Assembly (NCBI RefSeq): GCF_014805625.2
Contig: NW_023998423.1
Coordinates: forward strand, 4,277,086-4,341,085
Direction of reading: 5' to 3'
Origin: Glossina fuscipes
Lineage: Eukaryota; Arthropoda; Insecta; Diptera; Glossinidae
DNA length: 64,000 bases
In this document: positions 12,486 to 21,229 of the stretch, piece by piece
Position numbering within the stretch: position 1 is the stretch's first letter
Layout: every line of letters starts with the position of its first letter
Position numbers and translations under genes: made by a program
Notes under the pieces: model-generated
Database searches by the model: none
What the model was told of the DNA's origin: nothing
Seen by the model: only the letters and a program-made list of their open reading frames with translations

Positions 12486-12842
12486 TGTGATCGCATACCG
12501 TCGTATGCATCCACTTTGAAGTGCGACAGAATTATGCTAAGTTTGCATAATTCTGTAACAAAAAAAAAGTAAAACAAAAATTTTGTCGTACTTCAACTGG
12601 CTGGGTATTGCATTTCGTAATGCAATACGATGCCACGCGCCCTAATCAAAACAATTGCTATCTGTTTACGTTAGAATAATTTAGTGTAATAATTTCTGTA
12701 TAAATAGCCAGGTAAGAATTGAATAAAATCAATTGTTATCAATCAATTCAATAAAGCGTATCAACTCGCTATTTTATTAAAGGCGTTAAATCCGCCTGAA
12801 GCATAAAGCTTATAGTTAGGGAACGTCTCTTATCGAGCTACA
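12486..12842 (+). mobile_element. Long terminal repeat, copy 1 (Ty3/gypsy-like)
   Basis: A 357-bp unit starting TGTGATCG and ending CTACA, with a TATA box (TATAAATAG, 12699-12707) and AATAAA signals at 12722 and 12750. It is followed directly by TTGGCACTAAATGAGACGG, a plausible tRNA primer-binding site because it begins TGG. A second, shorter copy with the same leader is at 16444-16709. Leader similarity continues to about 12970 and then stops, so this copy is truncated. It starts just after the tail of the upstream LINE. Confidence 0.72.
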
Positions 12843-14400
12843 TTGGCACTAAATGAGACGGCTAGACTTGGCGCACAGAAGCCGAGCAGCATAGGGCTAA
12901 ACCGCGGCACACCATATAATAAGGATAAACCAAAACATTATCCATACTACATAAAACATCAATATCGCACAAATCACTTTTTTTTATTACAAAATAAATA
13001 AATTCTTAATTGCTATATCACGTTACTGGGGACATTTACATAAGAGGTTTTTCTCCAAACGTCCACAATAAGCAAAAGCAGAAAAAAAAAAAAAACCAAA
13101 AAGGCAAAATGTACATATAAAATATTAATTAAAAACATGGATTTAAATTTGGAAGATTTGTCCTGTCCATCTACAAAAAAACAACGTAGTTTTGTATGAA
13201 GCCAGCCCACTTAATGGAAATATTAACAGTAAGGTAAGCTATATATATATATATATATAATAAAAAAAAAAAAACCCTTAACACACAATGAACACTTACA
13301 CATATAATTGATTAATTAGAATCCATTTATTATTGTTAACAAAAAAATTTATAGTTAATAAGCCAGTGAAGCAGCATAAGATATTTGGAAAAAAAAAAAA
13401 AAAGGAATAATAAATATATGAATGAATGCGAAAAACAAAAAAAGGGCTTTTAATTGGTTTATTACAACAAAGCCCTGAAGATTTATCGCCGCTTTTATGT
13501 GCATGGATGCAGAGAAGTGACTCCATGAACTACTATGCATAAATTTATTCGGCAGCCAGTGAAGCAGTCACCATCACCTTGTTACACCACCAGCAACGAA
13601 TCAGAGGGAAGTAATAAAATTGAAGGCAGAAGCAACAACAACAGCAACAACTTATCGGGAGCACTAGGATAGCTGCAGCCGACAGTGAAAGCAGTGATAT
13701 TCACCAAGTAAACGAACACTACCACCTTGCTTGTACTGTAAGTTATGTTATCTTTTCCTTTAAGCTATCCGATTTTGTTGTTACCCATGTGTGGCTAAGC
13801 GTGCGCTGCCACCGCTGTGGCTGAGGTGTAGGGGCGTGCACATGGTGGCCATGTAGGGCCGACGCTAGACGATGACCGACTGACCCACTGGCGACAGACG
13901 CACAGCCGGAAACTGACCAGACCTTTTCGTTCATTTAGTTTGTTTTTTTATTATTTCATTCATTTTATTTTATTTTTATTTTATTTATTTTTTTTCTTTG
14001 TCTAAAGAAAAATTTTTAAATCCTCGGCGGCGAGGAAAAGAAAAAATTCAAGAGTTTCATGACAAAGTTATTATATTATAATATATATAATGTATATGAC
14101 ACAATCAACACTCGAAACAACACGTTTTTTTAGCAAACGACAGCTGAAAATTTTTTCTGACGTGCCTTTTCTGTGTAAGTGGAAAAAGGGAAAAGAGTAA
14201 ATAAAAATAAAGAAATTCCATTATTTTAATGTGAAGGAAAATAAACTAGAATAAAAACAAACAATAATTGATATAAATCTTTAGTGATTTCTTTTTCAAG
14301 TGAAAAATTATACTTTTGTGTTAAATTACAATCTCGTAAACTCGTTTTTTTTTTCAAATATATATTAGCGAGGTTTTTTTTTACTTCTCCATTTTGGTAA
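12843..14400. other. LTR leader remnant and LINE-leader-like DNA, no intact gene
   Basis: After the LTR leader (to about 12970) comes AT-rich DNA with a (TA)n run near 13240-13258 and A runs. At 13730-13930 the sequence resembles 22.67-22.87 kb: both have TTGTA(C/T)TGTAAGT followed by GCTGCCACCGCTGTGGCTGAG. This looks like the 5' leader of the jockey-like LINE whose ORF1 lies at 22.9 kb. No coding region is supported here. Confidence 0.45.
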
Positions 14401-14439
14401 GTGTTACCCAAGAGAGCATCCAATACAGTTGATACAACA

Positions 14440-14970
14440 TCAGCCGGTCTCTCTATGGAGACAGCGTCTGATCAGATTATTGCAGATATAAATGACTGGG
14501 GATTATTATTTGAATAATGCCGACCAAAGGGAATTAGGAAGGGCTGGGATTAACTCGTTCATCTGCTGGCCCAATTGTGCTTAATAATCAGGTTGTTGAT
14601 AAGACTTCTGATTTGGGTGCCAAAGGCATTTCATTTATTGAAATTAATTTATTTGACTGCATTGCGCGGTGCAATATCTTTGTATTGGTTCAAACCTTAA
14701 ATATCTCTTCTGATCTTTTTTTTTTATGAATATCTTAAAAGTTTTAATATTGATGGCTTAAAAGAACGCAAAACGGTTAGTAAGGGCAAATCCAAATTGC
14801 TGTTTAACTCTGCTTTGCGCGCTAATAGCTTCATTAAAGATAACCATTTAAAAAAAACCTATATTCCGAGATCTTTGATGGAAAGATTTGAAATTATCCG
14901 CGATATCCCCATTGAGTATGACGTAAGCGAGATCATTGAAAAAGTAGCGTCCTATGTTCTTATTATGTAA
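14440..14970 (+). mobile_element. LINE ORF1 fragment (I/LOA-like)
   Basis: Conceptual reading gives pieces of LINE ORF1, notably TYIPRSLMERFEIIRDIPIE (about 14857-14916), which parallels the 9450 and 29180 copies. Earlier pieces have stops and frame changes. The fragment runs straight into the virus-like open frame, and the exact junction (between about 14970 and 15060) cannot be fixed by eye. Confidence 0.6.
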
Positions 14971-14981
14971 GTTTGTCAACA

Positions 14982-15872
14982 ATGCAGTGTTCGATATACC
15001 AGCATGAGCGAAGCCTGCTTGGGAATAAGGCCCTTATACAGTTTGCCTATAAAAGCGGCAAATCCACTACGACGACATTTCGTGGTCTGACCAGTAGCAT
15101 CGAGTGGATACTGACTACTGATGCCACTGACATGCGGGAAGTTGAGCCAGTTGACTCGCAAACGCTAACCCAATACCCAATAAGCAATATATTTCAACGA
15201 TGCATGCCTGATTATCAAACGAGGGTGTCTGCTTTAGTTTACAACCACCAGTTGGCAAAATCTTCTAGACTGGATACATTGACCCGAATAATACAACAAT
15301 CTCGGGTACCCCATGTGGCTGGGTTCAACGCCATCTGCGAATTAATCATAAGATATGGAAGTGTCACTCATTCCACACTTGTGCAGTGGTCTAATGAAAC
15401 CCAAGTTAACAAGGTTGCTCAGTTAGCAGCGATTTTAATCCATAACCCCTTGGTGACTCTTGCGGGACCTGCAATTACTGTTGCTCAATATCCGGACATT
15501 GCCTATCTTGCGACTGAAATCATGTATAACACCAGACGCAGAATTGGTAGAAACCGAGATCAGTATGTCTCATCCGCCGAGGGAAAGCTGACCAGGAGTG
15601 TTCCTTACATAAAAAGTATGGCAGATAGAATACTGAACTTGGAAACAGCACAAGCGGCTGCAGATACGGCTCTGGTATCACTATTCGCTGCCCACAACAT
15701 GTCATATGTCGCCACTGGTAACGATGGCTCAATTACGTACAGGGCTGGGGTGCAACAAGGTGTCGAGAGTGGTGGAGACTTTACTATCAGGCCTGACCAG
15801 GTAATTGACCTCATATTGAGACATTATGGTGCTAAAGACACCGCTTTTAAGAGGCTGAGAAACATGCCTTAG
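14982..15872 (+). CDS. Endogenous viral element: nucleoprotein-like open frame, copy 1
   Basis: An uninterrupted frame of 296 codons from the first ATG. The first dozen or so residues probably belong to the adjoining LINE. From about residue 15 it has the composition of a structured, mostly helical protein. Stretches such as GFNAICELIIRYGSVTHST and ITVAQYPDIAYLATE resemble the core of nucleoproteins of insect non-segmented negative-strand RNA viruses (Mononegavirales or the chuvirus-related order). This family call rests on pattern recognition only and is not firm. The N-terminal part of the viral protein is absent. The C-terminal end ...LRNMP with its own stop appears natural. About 250 bp (15237-15490) are almost identical to the copies at 20.3 and 25.9 kb. 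An RNA-virus gene in fly DNA implies reverse transcription by a resident retroelement. Confidence 0.6.
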   Translation: MQCSIYQHERSLLGNKALIQFAYKSGKSTTTTFRGLTSSIEWILTTDATDMREVEPVDSQTLTQYPISNIFQRCMPDYQTRVSALVYNHQLAKSSRLDTLTRIIQQSRVPHVAGFNAICELIIRYGSVTHSTLVQWSNETQVNKVAQLAAILIHNPLVTLAGPAITVAQYPDIAYLATEIMYNTRRRIGRNRDQYVSSAEGKLTRSVPYIKSMADRILNLETAQAAADTALVSLFAAHNMSYVATGNDGSITYRAGVQQGVESGGDFTIRPDQVIDLILRHYGAKDTAFKRLRNMP

Positions 15873-16117
15873 TCAACCTTGCCATCGACAGGGGTGACAA
15901 TGCTGATGGCCAATAAGAATTTATATACCACCTACATGTCAAAAATCATATATACATATATTCACTGCACATTGCACAATTTATCACTAACATTCTTAAC
16001 TGTTCCAGCACTCATGCACCAATTACTTGCACTATGGATTTCCGTCATTTATATAATCAACTTAACCCACAACACTGGAAATAGCATTAAATAACGAAAA
16101 TAAGCTAATATGAAAAA

Positions 16118-16375
16118 ATGCGTACCGAGGAAGAACTTTACAGGCAACCATACCAAAGCGTTGACTTCCTACTAATACTTAAATATGCCAATGCATTAAC
16201 CATAAACAGTAAATTGTACTTCCATCATAGAAGAAATAATCCCTATGTTCTGACGAGCTTAGTGTGTAACACTTCGCAATCAAAATTAATGCAAAATTTG
16301 GTGAGGTTTTTTTTTCACCATTTTTTTTTATTTATCGAAATCAACTCTATGCTCTCTCCATTCTCCATAGATTGA
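16118..16375 (+). CDS. Short ORF repeated at 26.9 kb, possibly virus-derived
   Basis: The frame begins MRTEEELYRQPYQSVDFLLI. Residues 2-55 recur at 26903-27073 with conservative differences (TEEELYRQSYQSVDFLLM there), while the last part, downstream of the shared NTSQ, is not shared. Similarity at protein level between two non-identical copies suggests a once-coding sequence. It follows the nucleoprotein-like frame by 245 bp, and an A run in the context TATGAAAAAA lies directly before its ATG. I do not recognise the family; it could be the next gene of the same virus or part of an unrelated repeat. Confidence 0.4.
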   Translation: MRTEEELYRQPYQSVDFLLILKYANALTINSKLYFHHRRNNPYVLTSLVCNTSQSKLMQNLVRFFFHHFFLFIEINSMLSPFSID

Positions 16376-16443
16376 ATTTTTTTTATAAATGGTGTAAAGG
16401 AAAAAACAAGAAAACGGCTTTCTGTGCAAACAAAAGAAATTTG

Positions 16444-16709
16444 TGTGATCGCATACCGTCGTATGCATCCACTTTAAAGTGCGACAGAATTATGCTAAAT
16501 TTGCATAATTCTGTAACAAAAAAGTAAAACAAAAATGTTGTCGCACTTCAACTGGCTGAGTATTGCATTACGAAATGCAATACGATGTCAGGCGCCCTAA
16601 TCAAAACAATTGCCATCAAACAATTCGACTTAGCGTTTAACTCGCTGAAAATACAAGGCGTTAAATCTGCCCAAGTTCAAAGTTGGGGAACGTCTCTTGC
16701 CGAGCTTCA
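16444..16709 (+). mobile_element. Long terminal repeat, copy 2, internally deleted
   Basis: A 266-bp relative of the LTR at 12486-12842, starting TGTGATCG and ending TTCA, followed by the same primer-site-like TTGGCACTCCATGAGACGG. Compared with copy 1 it lacks about 85 bp that include the TATA box, so it is probably promoter-dead. It directly precedes the remains of a Ty3/gypsy internal region. Confidence 0.7.
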
Positions 16710-17416
16710 TTGGCACTCCATGAGACGGTTAGACTTGGCGCACAGAAACCGAGCAGCATAGGGCTAAACTGCGGTACACTAACTAGAACATCATCACTTA
16801 TATTACACCGCGTACATCAATCCTTTTTATTACATGGCGATCCTGCCCATTGTCGCATTAGCGCATCATCATTCCTTTACGTTTTGATCCTGCGACCGAT
16901 CCTGATCTGATCCTGCCCATTGTCGCACCAGAACATCATAATTACTAAGGCAAACAAAAATTTTCAACCGCTGAGGCACTATTTTTTCTCAAATACCAAG
17001 CCCTGATCCCGCCCAGCACAATCGTCCCCGCAATCGTACTCGCGAATATCATTGAGCCAAACAACCATCCACAGCATGCCGTCGGAAGGTCGAATAAAAA
17101 TTACGATACAAGAATATCTAGAAAGACAGCACGCCCGAAAAGAAGCCCAGTTGACTGAAATACCACCCAAAAAAAAAAAGAGGAGGCAAACTAATAAAAA
17201 ACAGAAAACGCCTCAACTTCCTCAAAAAGGCCGTCCAACACCCCATCCCATGGAACATCTCCTCCCAGTATTGGAGAGAGATCGACAAACTAGAAAGATG
17301 GTTCCAAGAAAGGAAAACTAGCCAATAAAATAAACATTTTTTTATAATCTTACCAAACTAAGTTCAAGAATGATTTTATAAAAATACAAAAAAAAAAAAA
17401 AAATTTTTATACATAC

Positions 17417-18088
17417 ATGCAAAATATGGAAAGAATAGACGAGATTAATATCTCCATAGACAGAATAATTTCCAACCTCAGAAAGTTAGGAAATAAAACT
17501 TACAAAAAGGAAACAATCGAAAATAAACTTGAAGAATTAGAAAATTATAGAACCAGAGTTCGTAACATATTAGAAGCTAACACTAAACCTGAGCAACCAA
17601 ACCTAGTGAGTAAAATAGAAGCATTTAAAAAAAAATATAACACAGCAAAAGAACTGTTAGAAATCGAAGCTACCAAAGAATCACTAGAAGACATAAATCC
17701 AAGTAAAACGGACAATATAATAGAATCAAAAATGGATTTCAATTTAGAAATAGCTTCCAAATCCATACCCACTTTCACTGGCAACTACAAAGACATCAAC
17801 TGCTTCTTAAAAGTTGTTGAAATAATAAACAGAACCCTAAAAGAAGAAGCCAAACCACAATTAATAGAGTACACCTTTTATTGCAAACTTTCCTCAAACG
17901 TCCAAACCGCCCTTGCAAACAACATCCCAACAACACTACAACAACTAAAAAGTACACTCGAAAATAAATTTAAAACAAATCAAACAATACCACAACTACA
18001 CTCACTTTTAAGCCAAACAACACAAAAAGGCACAATCACAGGTTTCAAACACAAAATTCTGAACATATCAACGATACATATGCATTAA
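17417..18088 (+). CDS. Gag-like protein of the Ty3/gypsy element
   Basis: A 223-residue frame from ATG, Lys/Glu/Asn-rich, with an N-terminal coiled-coil-like region (MERIDEINISIDRIISNLRK) and a capsid-like segment starting at about residue 110 with IPTFTGNYKDINCFLKVVEI, the form typical of Ty3/gypsy Gag in flies. The stop at 18088 is probably a frameshift: another frame continues NDTYALTIFKNGLDDYIKP from 18070 to about 18340 and ends in an Asn-rich tail. It would form virus-like particles for the retroelement if intact; here it is broken. Confidence 0.7.
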   Translation: MQNMERIDEINISIDRIISNLRKLGNKTYKKETIENKLEELENYRTRVRNILEANTKPEQPNLVSKIEAFKKKYNTAKELLEIEATKESLEDINPSKTDNIIESKMDFNLEIASKSIPTFTGNYKDINCFLKVVEIINRTLKEEAKPQLIEYTFYCKLSSNVQTALANNIPTTLQQLKSTLENKFKTNQTIPQLHSLLSQTTQKGTITGFKHKILNISTIHMH

Positions 18089-18726
18089 CCATATTCAAAA
18101 ACGGTCTCGATGACTATATTAAACCCACTATCTTTGCGGCCCAACGAAAAACCTTTTCAGAAGCAATTAATATTGCGCTACAATACGAAAGTGCGACTCA
18201 AATAAACTCACAGGTAATGAGAATAAATTACCAAAAGAAAAATTCACACAATCGTTACACCAACAACAGAAACTCATACACTAATAAAGAACAAAAGTAC
18301 ATTGAGACAAATACGGCTAAACTTTTTAAATTAAACTAACCAAAGAGAAGCAGCGACCCTTTATGAAGAGCCAAGACTGTGAAAAAAAAATTTTTTTAAT
18401 CTGTGAAATTTTTCTTGTTTGTCAAAAAAAACAAAAACGACTACTACTGCCTACAAAAAACTTGCAACTAGCGGAGAACGAAGAAAGGATGCGCTATACA
18501 CCGTGCCTGAGTGCCTCATTCCGGACGAGCAGAACGTACGAAGCCGACATTCGCAGCTATCGCATTAATCAACCACAGGTATAAAAGTCGTCTGATTATA
18601 CAAAGTATATAATTATTATAATAAGCTGCAACTAATTAATATAAAAATTATTATTTAAGTCAATTATATGAAATAACGCGAAATTCTACCCAACTATATC
18701 CGAAATTTTTTTTTATACATATATTA

Positions 18727-18957
18727 ATGGGGGGTGCACAAACCAAAATTAAGTACCCTAACGTTATTAACAACATAGAAGCAACTGACCACACACCCCA
18801 ATTAGAATTAATAAAATATTTAATGATTCTCTTCATAATTTTAACCGTTACTCACCTTTTAATAACGCTACACCTGCTACATAAAAAACACTTAAAGAAA
18901 AAGTATACAAAACAAGGCAACGAGACACTAAAAGTTCAATTCAATCTCCCTAAATAA
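18727..18957 (+). CDS. Small ORF with myristoylation-like start and one membrane span
   Basis: A 76-residue frame beginning MGGAQTKIKYPN, which fits an N-myristoylation signal (Gly2, Thr6), followed by an acidic/polar stretch, one hydrophobic span YLMILFIILTVTHLLITLHL and a basic tail (HKKHLKKKYTK). It lies inside the retroelement remains, where protease and reverse transcriptase would be expected, so either a deletion or a rearrangement moved it. I do not recognise a family. It may be an accessory or envelope-related product of the retroelement, or chance. Confidence 0.35.
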   Translation: MGGAQTKIKYPNVINNIEATDHTPQLELIKYLMILFIILTVTHLLITLHLLHKKHLKKKYTKQGNETLKVQFNLPK

Positions 18958-18973
18958 ACTCGCACTAAGCCAC

Positions 18974-19222
18974 ATGAGCCCTCCATCCCAAGAAACCAAT
19001 ATCCCGGGACCCGGCAAGGGGAAATCATTTTTTACGCGTTTACGACTAGACTTGGAGGAATACGACTTTACGGTAGAATACCTCAAGGGAAAAGACAATC
19101 ACATAGCCGACGCCCTGTCCCGCATAACAATTAAAGACCTCAAAGAAATACACAATAAAATACATAGAGTAATAACAAGATCGGCAACACGACAGAAGAA
19201 CAACTGCTCAGAGGAGCAATGA
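18974..19222 (+). pseudogene. Ty3/gypsy RNase H C-terminal fragment
   Basis: The frame reads RLRLDLEEYDFTVEYLKGKD followed by NHIADALSRI, the standard end of Ty3/gypsy RNase H (the ADALSR motif), and then a basic linker toward integrase. The reverse transcriptase upstream is gone, so this is a remnant of a pol gene rather than a functional one. Confidence 0.85.
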
Positions 19223-19317
19223 GTAAATAAGCATAAAAATACGAAACCCAAAATCTATCAAGTCGTTAACGATAATGACGTAAGAAAATTTGTGCAAAAA
19301 AAATTTGACTCCGACAA

Positions 19318-19657
19318 ATGTTCTATGAAAAAGGGGAGAAAAACAATTGCAAATTCAAAATAAACGACATGTATACCAATGGAAAACTCGACTTAGCTCA
19401 GTTTTTCCAAAGGCTTGAAACAGAAGCCGGTATAATAAGAATGTCAAAATTCAAATTGTCAACAAAGGAGAAGATTTTCGAATCTGTATCGCAAAATCAA
19501 TTTAAAACAATGGGCAACAAAATATTAAGAAAAATAAGAGTAGCGCTACTCCAAAGGGTGATAATCATAGACAAAAATAATCAGTCCGAAATCAACGATA
19601 TTCTAGAAAAATATCACAATGACGCATACTGGAATCATGCTCCAGCCACATATTGTT
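19318..19657 (+). pseudogene. Ty3/gypsy integrase N-terminal region fragment
   Basis: Following the RNase H remnant, the frame continues with a Lys-rich segment and EINDILEKYHNDAYWNHA, which resembles the region leading to the zinc-binding HHCC domain of Ty3/gypsy integrases (the usual form is EKYH.DP..GGH). Similarity breaks at 19657, where the duplicated block starts. No catalytic core is present. Confidence 0.6.
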
Positions 19658-20031
19658 ATTGCACGCTAAAGCAATATTTTTATTAATAAGACGCACACAA
19701 ACCGGATATATCAACTGCACAATGGATTCTGTATACATATCTCAGATCAAATAAAATCTATATGAAATATTGTTTATATTTAAACATATTGTTATACGTA
19801 GTGTTATAATTTTTATCAAAATATTTCAAATAAGGCAATCTCAAGATTTAACATAAAAATGCTTGGGCAGATATCAGACTAATGAGCAAACAGGTTTCAA
19901 TCGATTTAGAAAATAACTCTTTTTCGATCGATATAATAACAATTGGTATTTAATACCAATACCGTAACATCTAGTGTTTGAAAAATTCTATTGTATTGCT
20001 TCTTGAACATACATCATTCGTGTTAACAATA

Positions 20032-20519
20032 ATGCAACGTCTTAATGATCTAAACGCATTGCGTGATGTGCTCGAAGTGGTGTAACACTTGGTCAATCAC
20101 CTCTTGGGGCAGCTATTCTGGCCAACCGTGGAGAGACTTACACAAGGGATGCTGGTTACTTCTTGACCGCTTATTGTGCACATGATGATGCATGTGCACA
20201 TGGGTGGATCTCAGCTCATGGACTGGTTGCGATGGCTATGCATGTTTACAATCATACATCTGAATATCGTAGCCTTTACAACCACCAGTTGGCAAAATCT
20301 TCTAGACTGGATACATTGACCCGAATAATACAACAATCTCGGGTACCCCATGTGGCTGGGTTCAACGCCATCTGCGAATTAATCATAAGATATGGAAGTG
20401 TCACTCATTCCACACTTGTGCAGTGGTTTAATGAAACCCAAGTTAACAAGGTTGCTCAGTTAGCAGCGATTTTAATCCATAACCCCTTGGTGACTCTTGC
20501 AGGACCTGCAATTACTTTT
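20032..20519 (+). pseudogene. Nucleoprotein-like viral fragment, copy 2
   Basis: An ATG at 20032 opens a short frame that stops after 17 codons; one nucleotide out of register, a second frame runs from about 20079 (GVTLGQSPLGAAILANRG) to 20519. Its last 82 codons match copy 1. The part before that is unlike the start of copy 1 and probably represents a different part of the viral protein. Virus-like coding ends at about 20519, where sequence of the repeat takes over. The frame break is shared with copy 3, so it predates the block duplication. Confidence 0.55.
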
Positions 20520-20733
20520 GCATGGTACTTTTTTTATAAACGGTGTAAAGGAAAAAACCACCTAACTGCTTTCTGGTAAAATTTTTCAACATATCTAACA
20601 AAGAAAGTAAGTTCATTGACTGGTAAGTGCACTTCTTATTATTGACAATTTCATTTGTTATCAAGGAGATCTATCTGAGATGCACATAGTTTCACTGGGA
20701 ATCTCATTTTTGTTTCCTTAGCCATTTTGTATG

Positions 20734-21015
20734 TCAGCCTAGCTGAGTATGGATATACTTTATTTTTGAGATGTGTAATATATTTTGTTGTTCCCATTCC
20801 AAACATTCGACAGCATCAACAATACTCTCAGACGATTCTTTGTTCGGAAATACCGTTATGTACGAAGTGTTAAACAAAACTAAACCTTTTATTGCGTTTG
20901 ATATATTAAATATGGCTCTAATCTCTTCACCGTAATTCCGATATAGCTCGTCTGCGAAATTCGATGTATTTGAATCCATTCCAGTTAAAGGTCTATGTCC
21001 ACTACATAAATACAC
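20734..21015 (-). CDS. Unrecognised ORF within the duplicated block
   Basis: A 93-codon minus-strand frame (residues include YRNYGEEIRAIFNISNAIKG). Copy B of the block keeps most of the sequence but has an extra T near 26600 that breaks the frame. Composition is protein-like rather than low-complexity. No family was recognised. It may derive from the virus, a mobile element or chance. Confidence 0.25.
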   Translation of the reverse strand: MYLCSGHRPLTGMDSNTSNFADELYRNYGEEIRAIFNISNAIKGLVLFNTSYITVFPNKESSESIVDAVECLEWEQQNILHISKIKYIHTQLG

Positions 21016-21229
21016 TTAAGATGTACGCTTTAATCCAAACAAAAAAAAAAAAGATAACGTGATCATAAAATTTGATTTATCTGCAATTTACGTATCTCAA
21101 ATACCCGCCTGTTGCAAATGTGTCAAAGAAGAAGATTTTTTTCCAAAACTGACACTTTTCTTATATTTGTGCGAGCTTTACATATGATATTTTTATTTTA
21201 TGAGTTTCTTCGATATTCGTGAAATCGAG

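Larger units (their letters stand above)
16710..19657 (+). mobile_element. Gutted Ty3/gypsy retrotransposon internal region
   Basis: Downstream of LTR copy 2 come a leader, a small basic ORF (17052-17321), a gag-like ORF, a small membrane ORF, and then the end of RNase H and the start of integrase. Protease and almost all of reverse transcriptase are missing. A local direct repeat (GATCCTGCCCATTGTCGCA) occurs at about 16840 and 16913. The basic ORF has a run of ten A at about 17169-17178; beyond it a second frame reads like the natural continuation, suggesting a slippage frameshift. No 3' LTR follows, because the element is cut at 19657 by the duplicated block. Confidence 0.75.
19658..21045 (+). 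repeat. 1.4-kb duplicated block, copy A
   Basis: From CACATATTG at 19658 to about 21045 the sequence is nearly identical to 25264-26680, in the same orientation and about 5.6 kb apart. Both contain the viral fragment, its upstream AT-rich part and a downstream 0.5-kb segment. The flanks differ completely (retroelement integrase here, LINE/transposase debris there). No terminal inverted repeats or target duplications were found at the edges. Confidence 0.85.

Noticed and set aside
13743..13934. Minus-strand 63-codon frame rich in Ala, His and Gln
   Set aside because: Overlaps the LINE-leader-like repeat shared with 22.7 kb, and the frame is not kept there.
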